DNA from: Verrucomicrobiota bacterium
Lineage (GTDB): Bacteria; Chlamydiota; Chlamydiia; Chlamydiales; Rhabdochlamydiaceae
NCBI GenBank assembly: GCA_018239665.1
Contig: JAFEGV010000005.1
Span: forward strand, 1-60,037
Direction of reading: 5' to 3'
Length of the DNA stretch: 60,037 bases
Shown here: one piece after another, positions 8,979 through 16,439 of the stretch
Layout of the letters: the number at the start of each line of letters is the position of its first letter
How positions within the stretch are numbered: the stretch's first letter is position 1
Translations under genes and position numbers: made by a program
The notes under the pieces: model-generated
What the model saw: only the letters and a program-made list of their open reading frames with translations
Database searches by the model: none
Told to the model about the DNA's origin: nothing

Positions 8979-9482
8979 ATGTCTTCAAAAACTTCCCGCA
9001 GTTCAGGAATTGATCTTTCCGATTTTTATTGCCATGAGACTTTAGACGACCTCGATGCGGAGCCTGCGGCTAAGCAAGCCAAACGAACCGATAAAGGTCT
9101 TGATATATTGCTTGAAGCCATTGATCATATGAATCCTGTTCAACGCTTGCCAATCGTAGCCGAACCCGTTTCTCCGGAAAAAGCTCCCTTGCGGTTGATA
9201 GTCCCTCAATTGGAACGCCGGCCTTTGTCCGATCTCGTTAAGCTGCGCTCTTTTGCAATGAAAGCAAAAGAAGTGTATTCGGAGCTCAATCAACGGGATT
9301 TAACGTTGATGGCCCAATCAAAAAAAGAAGGTTCCTTGGGAAAGGCGGATTCCTATCACAGACGTTCCGAACGTTACCAAGAAAGCGAACAAGACGCCAA
9401 ACGGATTCAAAGGGATACGACCAGTTCATTAGCGAACGCGTTAGGTCTTGCACGCAAATCCGACAAATCCAACTTTAATTGA
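8979..9482 (+). CDS. Hypothetical protein
   Basis: A 167-residue hydrophilic protein with no recognisable domain, no signal peptide and no membrane segment. The N-terminus is Ser-rich (MSSKTSRSSG), of the kind often seen on chlamydial secreted proteins, and the C-terminal third is highly charged (YHRRSERYQESEQDAKRIQ). It starts 14 bases after the previous unknown gene. Its last 42 bases overlap the 3' end of the convergent methyltransferase gene, so both reading frames share that stretch on opposite strands. Confidence 0.6.
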   Translation: MSSKTSRSSGIDLSDFYCHETLDDLDAEPAAKQAKRTDKGLDILLEAIDHMNPVQRLPIVAEPVSPEKAPLRLIVPQLERRPLSDLVKLRSFAMKAKEVYSELNQRDLTLMAQSKKEGSLGKADSYHRRSERYQESEQDAKRIQRDTTSSLANALGLARKSDKSNFN

Positions 9483-10187
9483 GGGAGTGAAGGCAAATCG
9501 AAAGTCGGAAGAGACCTTCCTTTTGACAAAGCTTTTCCAAAATCCTGCGCTCTTCATATCAGGCATTAGCCCTTGAATCGATCTCATGTGAAGGCCAGAC
9601 TTCAGGCACATCGATTTAAGTTCGTCAGGCCGGATAAATAAGTTATAGACGTGCATATTGCGCGGAACGTTGGGGACAAGCCATTCCACACATTTGATCA
9701 CCAACAGATAGCTCAAAAAGTTGCGGTTAAAGGTATGGAAAAAAAAGAGACCGCCCGGCTTAAGAAGGCGGCTAGCCTCTTGAATGATTGTTTCCGGGCT
9801 TTCCACGTGCTCTAAAAAGTCCATCGCGCAAACCACATCGAAAGTCTCATCTTCAAAAGGGATCTTTTCCGCATTGCAATAAATGTACTCGACGCTTTTG
9901 CTCACGTCCCGTTTTTTGGCCTGGTCCAGACTGGATTGGGAAAGGTCGATTCCGGTGACAACATGGCCCGCTCTGGCCAGTTCATTGGAGAGCAGTCCGC
10001 CTCCGCAACCAATGTCCAGGATGCGGCAACTTTTCTTCCCGTAATCTTTTAAAGTTTTAAGGATCCAAGGATTGCGCACTGCATTTTCTGCGCGCAGCAG
10101 CGCGATCGGGTGGCAATCTTCCTCATACCAGGCATCGTTCAAATCATCATAGAATGCGTTGTTGATCATTTGGTTGTTTCTTTCCAT
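9441..10187 (-). CDS. SAM-dependent methyltransferase, UbiG-like
   Basis: A class I methyltransferase of 248 residues. The SAM-binding motif ILDIGCGGGLLSNELA lies near residues 56-71, followed by the acidic GIDLS loop and AMDFLEHVE, the standard UbiG/COQ3 order. UbiG proteins O-methylate quinone precursors. Here the gene is last in an operon with a type III polyketide synthase, so the acceptor may be a polyketide phenol rather than a ubiquinone intermediate. The start at 10187 overlaps the preceding gene by 22 bases; an in-frame ATG at 10169 would give a 4-base ATGA overlap and is an equally good choice. The 3' end overlaps the convergent gene at 8979-9482. Confidence 0.85.
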   Translation of the reverse strand: MERNNQMINNAFYDDLNDAWYEEDCHPIALLRAENAVRNPWILKTLKDYGKKSCRILDIGCGGGLLSNELARAGHVVTGIDLSQSSLDQAKKRDVSKSVEYIYCNAEKIPFEDETFDVVCAMDFLEHVESPETIIQEASRLLKPGGLFFFHTFNRNFLSYLLVIKCVEWLVPNVPRNMHVYNLFIRPDELKSMCLKSGLHMRSIQGLMPDMKSAGFWKSFVKRKVSSDFRFAFTPSIKVGFVGFACKT

Positions 10188-10663
10188 ATAAAGTTCCAGT
10201 AGATCGCTTGATAAAACATGAAAAGTCCGACAAATACCGTTTGGAACTGCAAGAAGACCTTGAAGAACTCGGGCTCATTGAACCATCTTAAGAGCCAGTA
10301 GGGAGGTTCATTGGAATGTAAAAATGGCCACATCAAGCCGGCTGCCGCTAACAAGACCGGGTGATTGATAAATAGCACCGAGTGGAGCCATTGCTCAGAT
10401 GCGGGACAGCATTCTTTATGAATGAACTCATCTTTGGTCACGAACAGGCATGAAAATAGGCCAAGGCCGATATAGATTTTAAGCGAGGAAGCTGTAAAAG
10501 GGATGAACAAGATGAAGAGAAGGCAAATGAGCACTGTCAAGGTGTCCAAAGGATGGCCGATCCTTTCCCACCTGGGCAAGCCCCGCTTCCGATGAAACAC
10601 ATACTCGTCAAGCGTGATGGCGATCCCTTGAATGATAAAAGGGATAGTTAATAGGACGTACAT
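10166..10663 (-). CDS. Integral membrane protein in polyketide synthase operon
   Basis: A 165-residue protein with about five hydrophobic helices and a conserved-looking polar loop between the first two (YVFHRKRGLPRWERIGHPLD) rich in His, Arg and Asp. I do not recognise a named family. It starts 3 bases after the polyketide synthase stop and overlaps the methyltransferase, so it belongs to the same transcript. Membrane partners of bacterial type III polyketide synthases are often small methyltransferases or prenyltransferases acting on a lipid product. A membrane enzyme modifying the polyketide is a reasonable guess, but no catalytic motif is visible. Confidence 0.7.
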   Translation of the reverse strand: MYVLLTIPFIIQGIAITLDEYVFHRKRGLPRWERIGHPLDTLTVLICLLFILFIPFTASSLKIYIGLGLFSCLFVTKDEFIHKECCPASEQWLHSVLFINHPVLLAAAGLMWPFLHSNEPPYWLLRWFNEPEFFKVFLQFQTVFVGLFMFYQAIYWNFIWKETTK

Positions 10664-10666
10664 GGG

Positions 10667-11809
10667 CTAGTTCCCCCGTTTTTCAAATAGGGCTCCAGAG
10701 ATGCTTAAACCTGGGCCAAAAGCTAAACTGACAATCTGAGCGCCTTCTGGAACTTGATCGTCTGACAAAATGAGCTCCCAAATATGGGGAAGGGTCGCAG
10801 ACGACATATTTCCGCAAGTTCTTAGGATTTGCTGCGAATGGAGCAGCTGGCTTAAATCCAGTCCTAGCAATTGTTGCACTTGGAGTAGGATTTTGGGCCC
10901 TCCGGGATGGACGGCAAAAAGAGTGCGCCCTTGATCCTGCAGTCCAGCTTTTTTCCAGAGCCTTTGGATGAAACCTTCAAGAGCAGATGAAATCTGCGCC
11001 GGCACCTCTTTGGCAAGCGTCATGGCCAGCCCATGGTCCTCGCAAGACCAGGTCATGCTCTCCAAGGTGTCCGGGATAGTCTCTTCATGAAGGGAGAGGA
11101 TTTCAAGTTTAGGTCCTCTTTTGAGTCCTTGGCCGTTCGTCAGGCTGTATTTGATAAACCCGTCGGCAAATAGGCTTTGGACGATCAACTGCTCAAGGGA
11201 ATGCTTGAGGGGATGCATGTGCAAACTGCAGATCTCCGTATGGACGATGTCGACCTGCGAAGGGGAGTTAGGGGAGGGGAGGTGGAGGTACCCGGAGCCA
11301 ATCCTTAAGGCCGGGATCGACGCATAACATCCCATATGGTACGCATGGGTTACCACAGTCTTCTCGCCTTGTTTTCTTTTAGATACGATCTGCTGAGCGG
11401 GACTTGGAGCGACATAGCCTGTGCATGTCACATGGATCAAATGGTCGGGAAAGGCCGATCCTTCAGGATAGAAGGCATTAAACACTTGGGACACTTCCCT
11501 GTTGAAGGCCAAAGAGCGCCCTTTGAATCCCACCCCCAAAGGGGAGGAACCAAGAGGATAGATGGACATTTTGGACCAATCGTCTAAAAAGAAGTCCTCG
11601 GTCTGAATGCCTCTTTTCTGAATCTTATCCTTGCCAAAGCCTACTTTGAACAGCCCTTTTTTAATCTCGTCCCGAAAGCGGGGATCGGACTTGCCCGAAT
11701 GCGCAGCTTCTGCTTGAGCATGCGCCTCTGCAATCCACTCTAAGCTCTTCTCTTGGTCGAGCTCGAACTGGGGGCGGATGATCTCAAATCCGGACAGGTA
11801 TGTAGGCAT
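10667..11809 (-). CDS. Type III polyketide synthase (chalcone/stilbene synthase family)
   Basis: A homodimeric-type condensing enzyme of 380 residues, the usual length. The Cys-His-Asn triad is visible: C161 in HMGCYASIPALR, H301 in VHPGGPKIL, and N334 in TCGNMSSAT. The C-terminal GPGLSISGALFE matches the family GFGPGL signature. Such enzymes extend an acyl-CoA starter with malonyl-CoA and cyclise the product to resorcinols, pyrones or naphthols. Its neighbours, a membrane protein and a UbiG-like methyltransferase downstream and an exporter 18 bases upstream, suggest a small lipid- or quinone-producing pathway. This family is not commonly described in Chlamydiae. Product and starter cannot be read from sequence. 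Confidence 0.92.
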   Translation of the reverse strand: MPTYLSGFEIIRPQFELDQEKSLEWIAEAHAQAEAAHSGKSDPRFRDEIKKGLFKVGFGKDKIQKRGIQTEDFFLDDWSKMSIYPLGSSPLGVGFKGRSLAFNREVSQVFNAFYPEGSAFPDHLIHVTCTGYVAPSPAQQIVSKRKQGEKTVVTHAYHMGCYASIPALRIGSGYLHLPSPNSPSQVDIVHTEICSLHMHPLKHSLEQLIVQSLFADGFIKYSLTNGQGLKRGPKLEILSLHEETIPDTLESMTWSCEDHGLAMTLAKEVPAQISSALEGFIQRLWKKAGLQDQGRTLFAVHPGGPKILLQVQQLLGLDLSQLLHSQQILRTCGNMSSATLPHIWELILSDDQVPEGAQIVSLAFGPGLSISGALFEKRGN

Positions 11810-11827
11810 TATTATCTTCGCCGCTGT

Positions 11828-12625
11828 TTAGACCAACATGGAGATGCCGGTCAAAATTAATACAATTCCAAACACTCTTCTCAAAATTTGATCTGGCAGT
11901 TCATGCGCCCATTTCACTCCAACAGGAGCAAAAAAGACCGAGACGAACCCGATGATCATAAAGGCGGGAAGATTGATAAATCCAATCGATTGCGGAATCT
12001 GAACCGTTTCTAACCCTAGGATCAGAAAAGCAACCGTTCCAATGATGGTCATTAAGCAGGTGATCGCTGCAGATGTCCCAATCGCGCTTTTTTGCGGGAT
12101 GCGGAACGCTGTCAGCGTCGGCACAGAAAATAGCCCGCCTCCTAGTCCCAAGATCACGGCAAATGCGCCAATGCCCATAAAGATCAGAGAAAATACAGGA
12201 TTTTGAGGGACACTATGCTCTTTAAAATGGGGCTGGATCCTTCGAAAGAACAGAAAGCCGATGAAACACAAGAACAACCCGAAAATGATCTCCAAGCTCG
12301 TGCTGGAAATAAATTCTGCACCAATAGCTCCGATGATGCCCCCCAACACAAGCCCTGGGACTGTTTTTTTAAAAAGAGGCCACATCACACCCTTTTTTTT
12401 GTTGTGGGCCCGCGTTGATGAAAGGGAGTTAAAAATCATTGCGGCAAGCGATGTTTCGATCGCAAGATGCATTAGATAGGCCTGAGGAAATTTTAGGATG
12501 GAAAAAAGAAAGAACAAAGAGGGGACCGTGATCAGCCCTCCTCCAATTCCGAGCAGTCCTGCCATAATGCCTGAAACAACTCCGATAGCGGCATAGGCCA
12601 TATAGGCGTATATAACCGAATCCAT
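11828..12625 (-). CDS. TauE/SafE-family sulfite/organosulfur exporter-like permease
   Basis: A 265-residue membrane protein with the two internal halves typical of TauE/SafE proteins. Each half contains a glycine-rich motif: GLLGIGGGLITVP near the N-terminus and GLGGGLFSVPTL in the second half. Family members export sulfite, sulfoacetate or related anions. The ATG at 12625 is preferred over an upstream TTG because AAGGA stands about 10 bases before it. The gene ends 18 bases before the polyketide synthase and reads the same way, so it may be the first gene of that operon. Confidence 0.85.
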   Translation of the reverse strand: MDSVIYAYMAYAAIGVVSGIMAGLLGIGGGLITVPSLFFLFSILKFPQAYLMHLAIETSLAAMIFNSLSSTRAHNKKKGVMWPLFKKTVPGLVLGGIIGAIGAEFISSTSLEIIFGLFLCFIGFLFFRRIQPHFKEHSVPQNPVFSLIFMGIGAFAVILGLGGGLFSVPTLTAFRIPQKSAIGTSAAITCLMTIIGTVAFLILGLETVQIPQSIGFINLPAFMIIGFVSVFFAPVGVKWAHELPDQILRRVFGIVLILTGISMLV

Positions 12626-12800
12626 CCTGATGGTCCTTGTTTGTGTGTTAGAGCTCAATGGAGTCTTTCAATGCGAATTAAGGCTCAGGACTCCTCTTTC
12701 AACGCATAGCGCTTATTGCAAAAATCGCAACAGCGACGAGAAATCTTCACCTTACAAAGAATTGAAAAAAATGAAAAGAAGATTTGGCCAGAAACTTGAA

Positions 12801-12820
12801 CGCGGTCATTTCTGACCGCG
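12801..12820 (-). terminator. Hairpin terminator after HD-domain gene
   Basis: CGCGGTCA-TTTC-TGACCGCG is a perfect 8-bp GC-rich stem lying 12 bases beyond the stop of the minus-strand gene at 12833-14071. On the minus strand it is followed by a short TTCAAGTTTCT stretch, so the U-tract is weak. It also separates the gene from the exporter operon. Confidence 0.6.
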
Positions 12821-12832
12821 GCTTTGGTTTTC

Positions 12833-14071
12833 TTAAGCTAGATGATTGCGCAATCGATCAGCCATCAGCTGAAAACACTGGGGGATTGTTTCATATTGCC
12901 GTTTTGTCTCAAGAGAAAAATGACCTGGGATGTTCTGTCCGCGATAAGTAGCCGACACCCCTTGCTTTGGGTAAGGGGAATCGCCTAGATCTGTCAGGAA
13001 CAACTTGGCCGCATCGGCAATCTGGAATATCCTTTCGCGGGGGGCAGTCCGTTGGGCTTCATCATTTACCTGCAGATCGATCCAGCGAAATGCATCGAGC
13101 TGACGATGGTCAAATTGCCAATCGTCTGCGCGAAGGATGGCCAAGCTGTCCGCAGATTGCAGAATTTGGGCGAAAAGAGGCTTGGCGGCATTCATCGGCA
13201 TATGCGTCGAAGTGATCGCTCTTGTGAAACGCTCTGCGCGGTCGGGAGCAAATCCCATCACGTGCACCAAATAATCTGTAGCGGCGCGTTGGCTGATCAC
13301 CTCGGAACGGGGGTTATCTCTTCCTAGGTCATTTTGAGTGGCAATCCTGCCATAGTCGTGCAAAAATCCGACAACTTGCATGGCTGCGATATCCTCTTGG
13401 CTCATTGCTTGAGCTTCCGGATGCCCCAAATCGCGGTAGTGCTGAATAATGTGAGGGATGAACTGAGCGACAAAGCAGGCGTGCATGATCCCGTGGCGAG
13501 GATAAAAGTCGGCGCCTGCGAAGATCGTTTGCCCGCGCAAGCCGTGGGTTCCTTGCGATTGATAGGCAGCAAATTGCTGCCTTAGCTCTTCTTGAGGGGG
13601 CTTGCTTTGGTAAAAGGCGACCAATTGAGGAGCATGGTCTGCGAATTGGCTGGAGCGGATCCGGGTAAACCGGTCTAGCTCAATCGAGGCTTCAGGAGCT
13701 GTAGAAAGAGATCGCGCCTGAGAGGTGTCAAACAAAGCATTAAACGGAGTCATGGCCTGCAATGACGGGGCCAATTGGATCTTTTGGAACAGATCGTAAA
13801 CGGCCAAGACAAGCCCTAAAGCGAATGTTTCAAGTGCGCCGCGCACGATCTGAGAGATGCATCGGTCGCGAAGCTCGCGCGAATAAGGTTCAGTCGCTAT
13901 CTGGTAAATGCTGAAGAGCACACGACCAACTCCAACAACTGAGCCGATTGCGGGAATATAGCCGGCCATGTTGCTGACAGGGCTGTTATAAAAACCGGAA
14001 ATCGTAAAGTCATCGGGAAAGGTGAGGGGAGCGGACTGGGATGCTAAAGCGCCTAATGCCTGGCCTGCCAT
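12833..14071 (-). CDS. HD-domain protein with hydrophobic N-terminal segment, possible effector
   Basis: A 412-residue protein. Residues about 38-95 contain two hydrophobic stretches (AGYIPAIGSVVGVGRVLF and FALGLVLAVYDLF), a bilobed pattern also seen in chlamydial inclusion-associated proteins. From about residue 190 an HD-type metal site is visible: H193 and H197 in RHGIMHACF, then HDYGRIA with H238-D239, followed by acidic and Arg residues. The spacing loosely recalls the phosphodiesterase (HD-like) domain of Legionella SidE effectors, which acts on ADP-ribosylated ubiquitin; this is only pattern resemblance. SD AGGAG precedes the ATG. HD phosphohydrolase activity is likely; the substrate and secretion are inference. 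Confidence 0.65.
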   Translation of the reverse strand: MAGQALGALASQSAPLTFPDDFTISGFYNSPVSNMAGYIPAIGSVVGVGRVLFSIYQIATEPYSRELRDRCISQIVRGALETFALGLVLAVYDLFQKIQLAPSLQAMTPFNALFDTSQARSLSTAPEASIELDRFTRIRSSQFADHAPQLVAFYQSKPPQEELRQQFAAYQSQGTHGLRGQTIFAGADFYPRHGIMHACFVAQFIPHIIQHYRDLGHPEAQAMSQEDIAAMQVVGFLHDYGRIATQNDLGRDNPRSEVISQRAATDYLVHVMGFAPDRAERFTRAITSTHMPMNAAKPLFAQILQSADSLAILRADDWQFDHRQLDAFRWIDLQVNDEAQRTAPRERIFQIADAAKLFLTDLGDSPYPKQGVSATYRGQNIPGHFSLETKRQYETIPQCFQLMADRLRNHLA

Positions 14072-14081
14072 AAGAGCGACT

Positions 14082-14102
14082 CCTGTAAAAAATTTTTACA
14101 GG
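14082..14102. promoter_or_regulatory. Palindrome in the 5' leader of the HD-domain gene
   Basis: CCTGTAAAAAATTTTTACAGG is a palindrome with 10-base arms ending 10 bases upstream of the HD gene's ATG. On the minus-strand transcript its last bases (AGG) begin the AGGAG Shine-Dalgarno, so a hairpin here could hide the ribosome site. It could equally be a protein-binding site. Confidence 0.4.
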
Positions 14103-14371
14103 CATTATACCTTAGTTCGAATACAAGAGTCCAGATGAATAATATCGTTAAATTAAGTTAGATATCCCTTTTGTTTTAAAACAGAAATTCCGCGAATTAA
14201 TATAAAGAAAACTGAAAAATGACTTATTAAACGATGTAATCATTCCCATGCAATAAATTTTTATTTGAAAGAAACAAATTCCCATAATCTGCTTCTTAAT
14301 CTTTACCAACTTAACTCTCAAAAGGAGGGGCTCAGGAATCCATCGATCAGATCCCCGAAAGGATTGAAAAG
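14103..14371. other. AT-rich intergenic spacer
   Basis: Apart from the palindrome at its right-gene side and the terminator at 14372-14390, this AT-rich stretch shows no ORF with a ribosome site, RNA gene or repeat that I can support. It presumably carries the promoter of the minus-strand HD gene. Confidence 0.4.
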
Positions 14372-14390
14372 GCGGATCTTAGCGATCCGC
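14372..14390 (-). terminator. Hairpin terminator after hypothetical gene
   Basis: GCGGATC-TTAGC-GATCCGC is a perfect 7-bp stem 17 bases beyond the stop of the minus-strand gene at 14407-15105. On that strand it is followed by CTTTTCAATCC, a short T-run. Confidence 0.65.
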
Positions 14391-14406
14391 AGCACATTGA
14401 AACCGC

Positions 14407-15105
14407 TTACAGGGGAACAGCTCTGGCGAGGAATTGGTTTAGCCTGTCAATCGAACTGACTTTCTTTATTTCTTCTCTGAACTCTTCGATAAGGGAAGCG
14501 CCCGGAGAGCGTAAAGTCGGAGGGGCAAACGCATAGCCATACCCGGTTTTGTACGGCGTATACCCAGCTAATTCCAACATGAGAAGTTCCCGTCCTAACG
14601 CTCTGGGGCGCTTTTCTTTTGAATCCCAAATGAGATCAGATGAAATGGACTTCAATCCAACGTGAAACTCTTTATTGGCGCCAATTGCCCCATAAATGAA
14701 ACAGTCATTGAGGAATACGTACCAATTTGCTGCATTGATGACAGCGCCTTCTCTAAGATGAGAATCCAAGAGGCTTTTTCTCTCTCTGGACGATAGATCG
14801 GGATATGTCTGCAGAAACAACTCTTTAATTTCTTTTTGCGCTGTTGTTGCCGGTACCACAGCAACGGTTCCAAAATTTTGAGCTGCCAGGACATCTGAGC
14901 GTATCTCTTCGGTTCCTAGAACAAAAAAAGGGAGGCGCTCGCTTGCTCCCGCTTTGATAGCTGCCAACCAATCGCTTGCCGCTTTTTTTGGCAGGATATT
15001 TGGAGCTAGTTTCTGACTTTCACGAAAGATCTCTGCGTATGAAATCTTTTTAAAATCAGCTTCCGTATACTGATGTGGGTTCTTAGGATTTAGTATTACA
15101 GCCAT
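14407..15105 (-). CDS. Hypothetical protein
   Basis: A 232-residue soluble protein without a domain I recognise, flanked by AT-rich spacers and its own terminator, so probably monocistronic. There is no signal peptide or membrane span. It lies in the run of eukaryote-like genes (12.8-28.2 kb), which makes a host-directed role possible, but the protein itself gives no catalytic clue. Confidence 0.65.
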   Translation of the reverse strand: MAVILNPKNPHQYTEADFKKISYAEIFRESQKLAPNILPKKAASDWLAAIKAGASERLPFFVLGTEEIRSDVLAAQNFGTVAVVPATTAQKEIKELFLQTYPDLSSRERKSLLDSHLREGAVINAANWYVFLNDCFIYGAIGANKEFHVGLKSISSDLIWDSKEKRPRALGRELLMLELAGYTPYKTGYGYAFAPPTLRSPGASLIEEFREEIKKVSSIDRLNQFLARAVPL

Positions 15106-15389
15106 AACACCTCTAAAATTTAAATTATTTATAACATCTAAAATGTGAACGATTAATTTAATATCCGTATATATTTATATCAATTTAACGTTAAAATTTT
15201 ATAAATATTTTCAAAAAAAAACAAACCCAGATTTAAATCATTCATAATTAGCGTTAAAAAAAATCTTTGCATACAGATCAAGAGTAATTTCTGAGAGCCT
15301 GAACTCAATGGTTCCATTTGATGGACAGAGGGGATTTTTTGAAGGCGCTTATTTCGGGGAAGGACCAGGAATATCCGTCGCGGCTTGAC

Positions 15390-16385
15390 TTACGACGATC
15401 CGCGTAAATTAATGAGCCGGCAGCGGATTTCGGAAGGCATTTCCGGAAGCATCGGGTTATTAGAATAGAGAAGCCAGTGAAGTCCAGCAAGGTTGCCAAA
15501 TTCGGGAGGCCAACTATCCAGTTTGTTATGATCAATGTAAAGTTGGACAAGCCTGATAAGTCTGCCGATTTCGGGTGGTAGAGTTCTGAGTTCATTATGA
15601 TCTAAATTCAGATACTTTAGCTCAACGAGACTTTCGATTTGGGGAGGCAAGCTCTCAAGTCTGTTGTGGCTTAGGTCAAGGTGCGCTAGTTGAACAAGTC
15701 CTTTGATTTGCGGTGGCAAGGTGAATAAGCGGTTGTTCTGCAAGTTCAGTGTTTTGAGTTGTGTAAAGATGCCGATTTCTGAAGGTAAAACTTCCAGCTC
15801 CAGATTTGAAAGATCTAAGGATTGAACCTTGTTGATCCGCTCAGCATTCGCGGGATCATTCAGCCAGGCGCGAATTTCATTGGCATGCTGAAGTATGTGT
15901 TCATTCTCATGGAAGCCAAGCAGCCCGGGATGAAGCCTTCCCCACACTTTTTCCAAAGAGGAGTCGAAAAGCGTCTGATAATCCCGTGGCAAAACGAGCG
16001 TCGTTGGGGGAGGAAGCAGTTTGGACGAGAGGGCCTGAAATTTGGGTAGGACTGATCCGATCATTCCTTGATGGACCCCTTCGATGTCTTCTATAGCTTG
16101 AACAAAAAATGGAAGCTTAAAACAGGGCAGTTCTTTGACCATATGCCAATAGGGCTTTAAAACTGCTAGTTCAGCAACTTGGTTCCACAGCGTGCAGACT
16201 TCGCGGACAGTTCGCAAGTTCAACAAGTCGGCCGGCTTGTTGTTCCCTGACATAAAGGAGAAGACCTGCGATAGGGCTTGCGGCGATTCAGAAGCGCTGA
16301 TCATTTGACCGCTTGGATTTGACCCCCGCGCATATTCTAGAGCTTGTAAAGGATCAAAGCTCTTGAAACTAACATTTCCAGACAT
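15390..16385 (-). CDS. F-box-like/leucine-rich-repeat protein (candidate host-directed effector)
   Basis: A 331-residue protein. Residues about 35-80 (ALSQVFSFMS, then DLLNLRTVREVCTLWNQVA, ending KPYW) follow the eukaryotic F-box pattern: a hydrophobic helix, DLL-L--V, the VC--W core and a closing W. F-boxes bind Skp1 and recruit targets to host SCF ubiquitin ligases. After a linker, about six LRRs of the LxxLPxxIGxLxxL type fill residues about 185-325. This matches the F-box plus substrate-binding layout of known bacterial F-box effectors. It is a shortened paralogue of the gene immediately upstream (16440-17996). The ATG at 16385 is chosen because GAGTGAGA precedes it; the TTG at 16403 lies in a hairpin. 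Confidence 0.8.
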   Translation of the reverse strand: MSGNVSFKSFDPLQALEYARGSNPSGQMISASESPQALSQVFSFMSGNNKPADLLNLRTVREVCTLWNQVAELAVLKPYWHMVKELPCFKLPFFVQAIEDIEGVHQGMIGSVLPKFQALSSKLLPPPTTLVLPRDYQTLFDSSLEKVWGRLHPGLLGFHENEHILQHANEIRAWLNDPANAERINKVQSLDLSNLELEVLPSEIGIFTQLKTLNLQNNRLFTLPPQIKGLVQLAHLDLSHNRLESLPPQIESLVELKYLNLDHNELRTLPPEIGRLIRLVQLYIDHNKLDSWPPEFGNLAGLHWLLYSNNPMLPEMPSEIRCRLINLRGSS

Positions 16386-16401
16386 TGATCTCACTCGTTG
16401 C

Positions 16402-16430
16402 AAGGGACAGACCTGCGTGATCCGTCCCTT
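16402..16430 (-). terminator. Hairpin between the tandem F-box/LRR genes
   Basis: AAGGGAC at 16402-16408 pairs with GTCCCTT at 16424-16430 around a 15-base loop in the spacer between the two paralogues. It may attenuate read-through. No clear U-tract follows. Confidence 0.4.
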
Positions 16431-16439
16431 AATGGTTAT

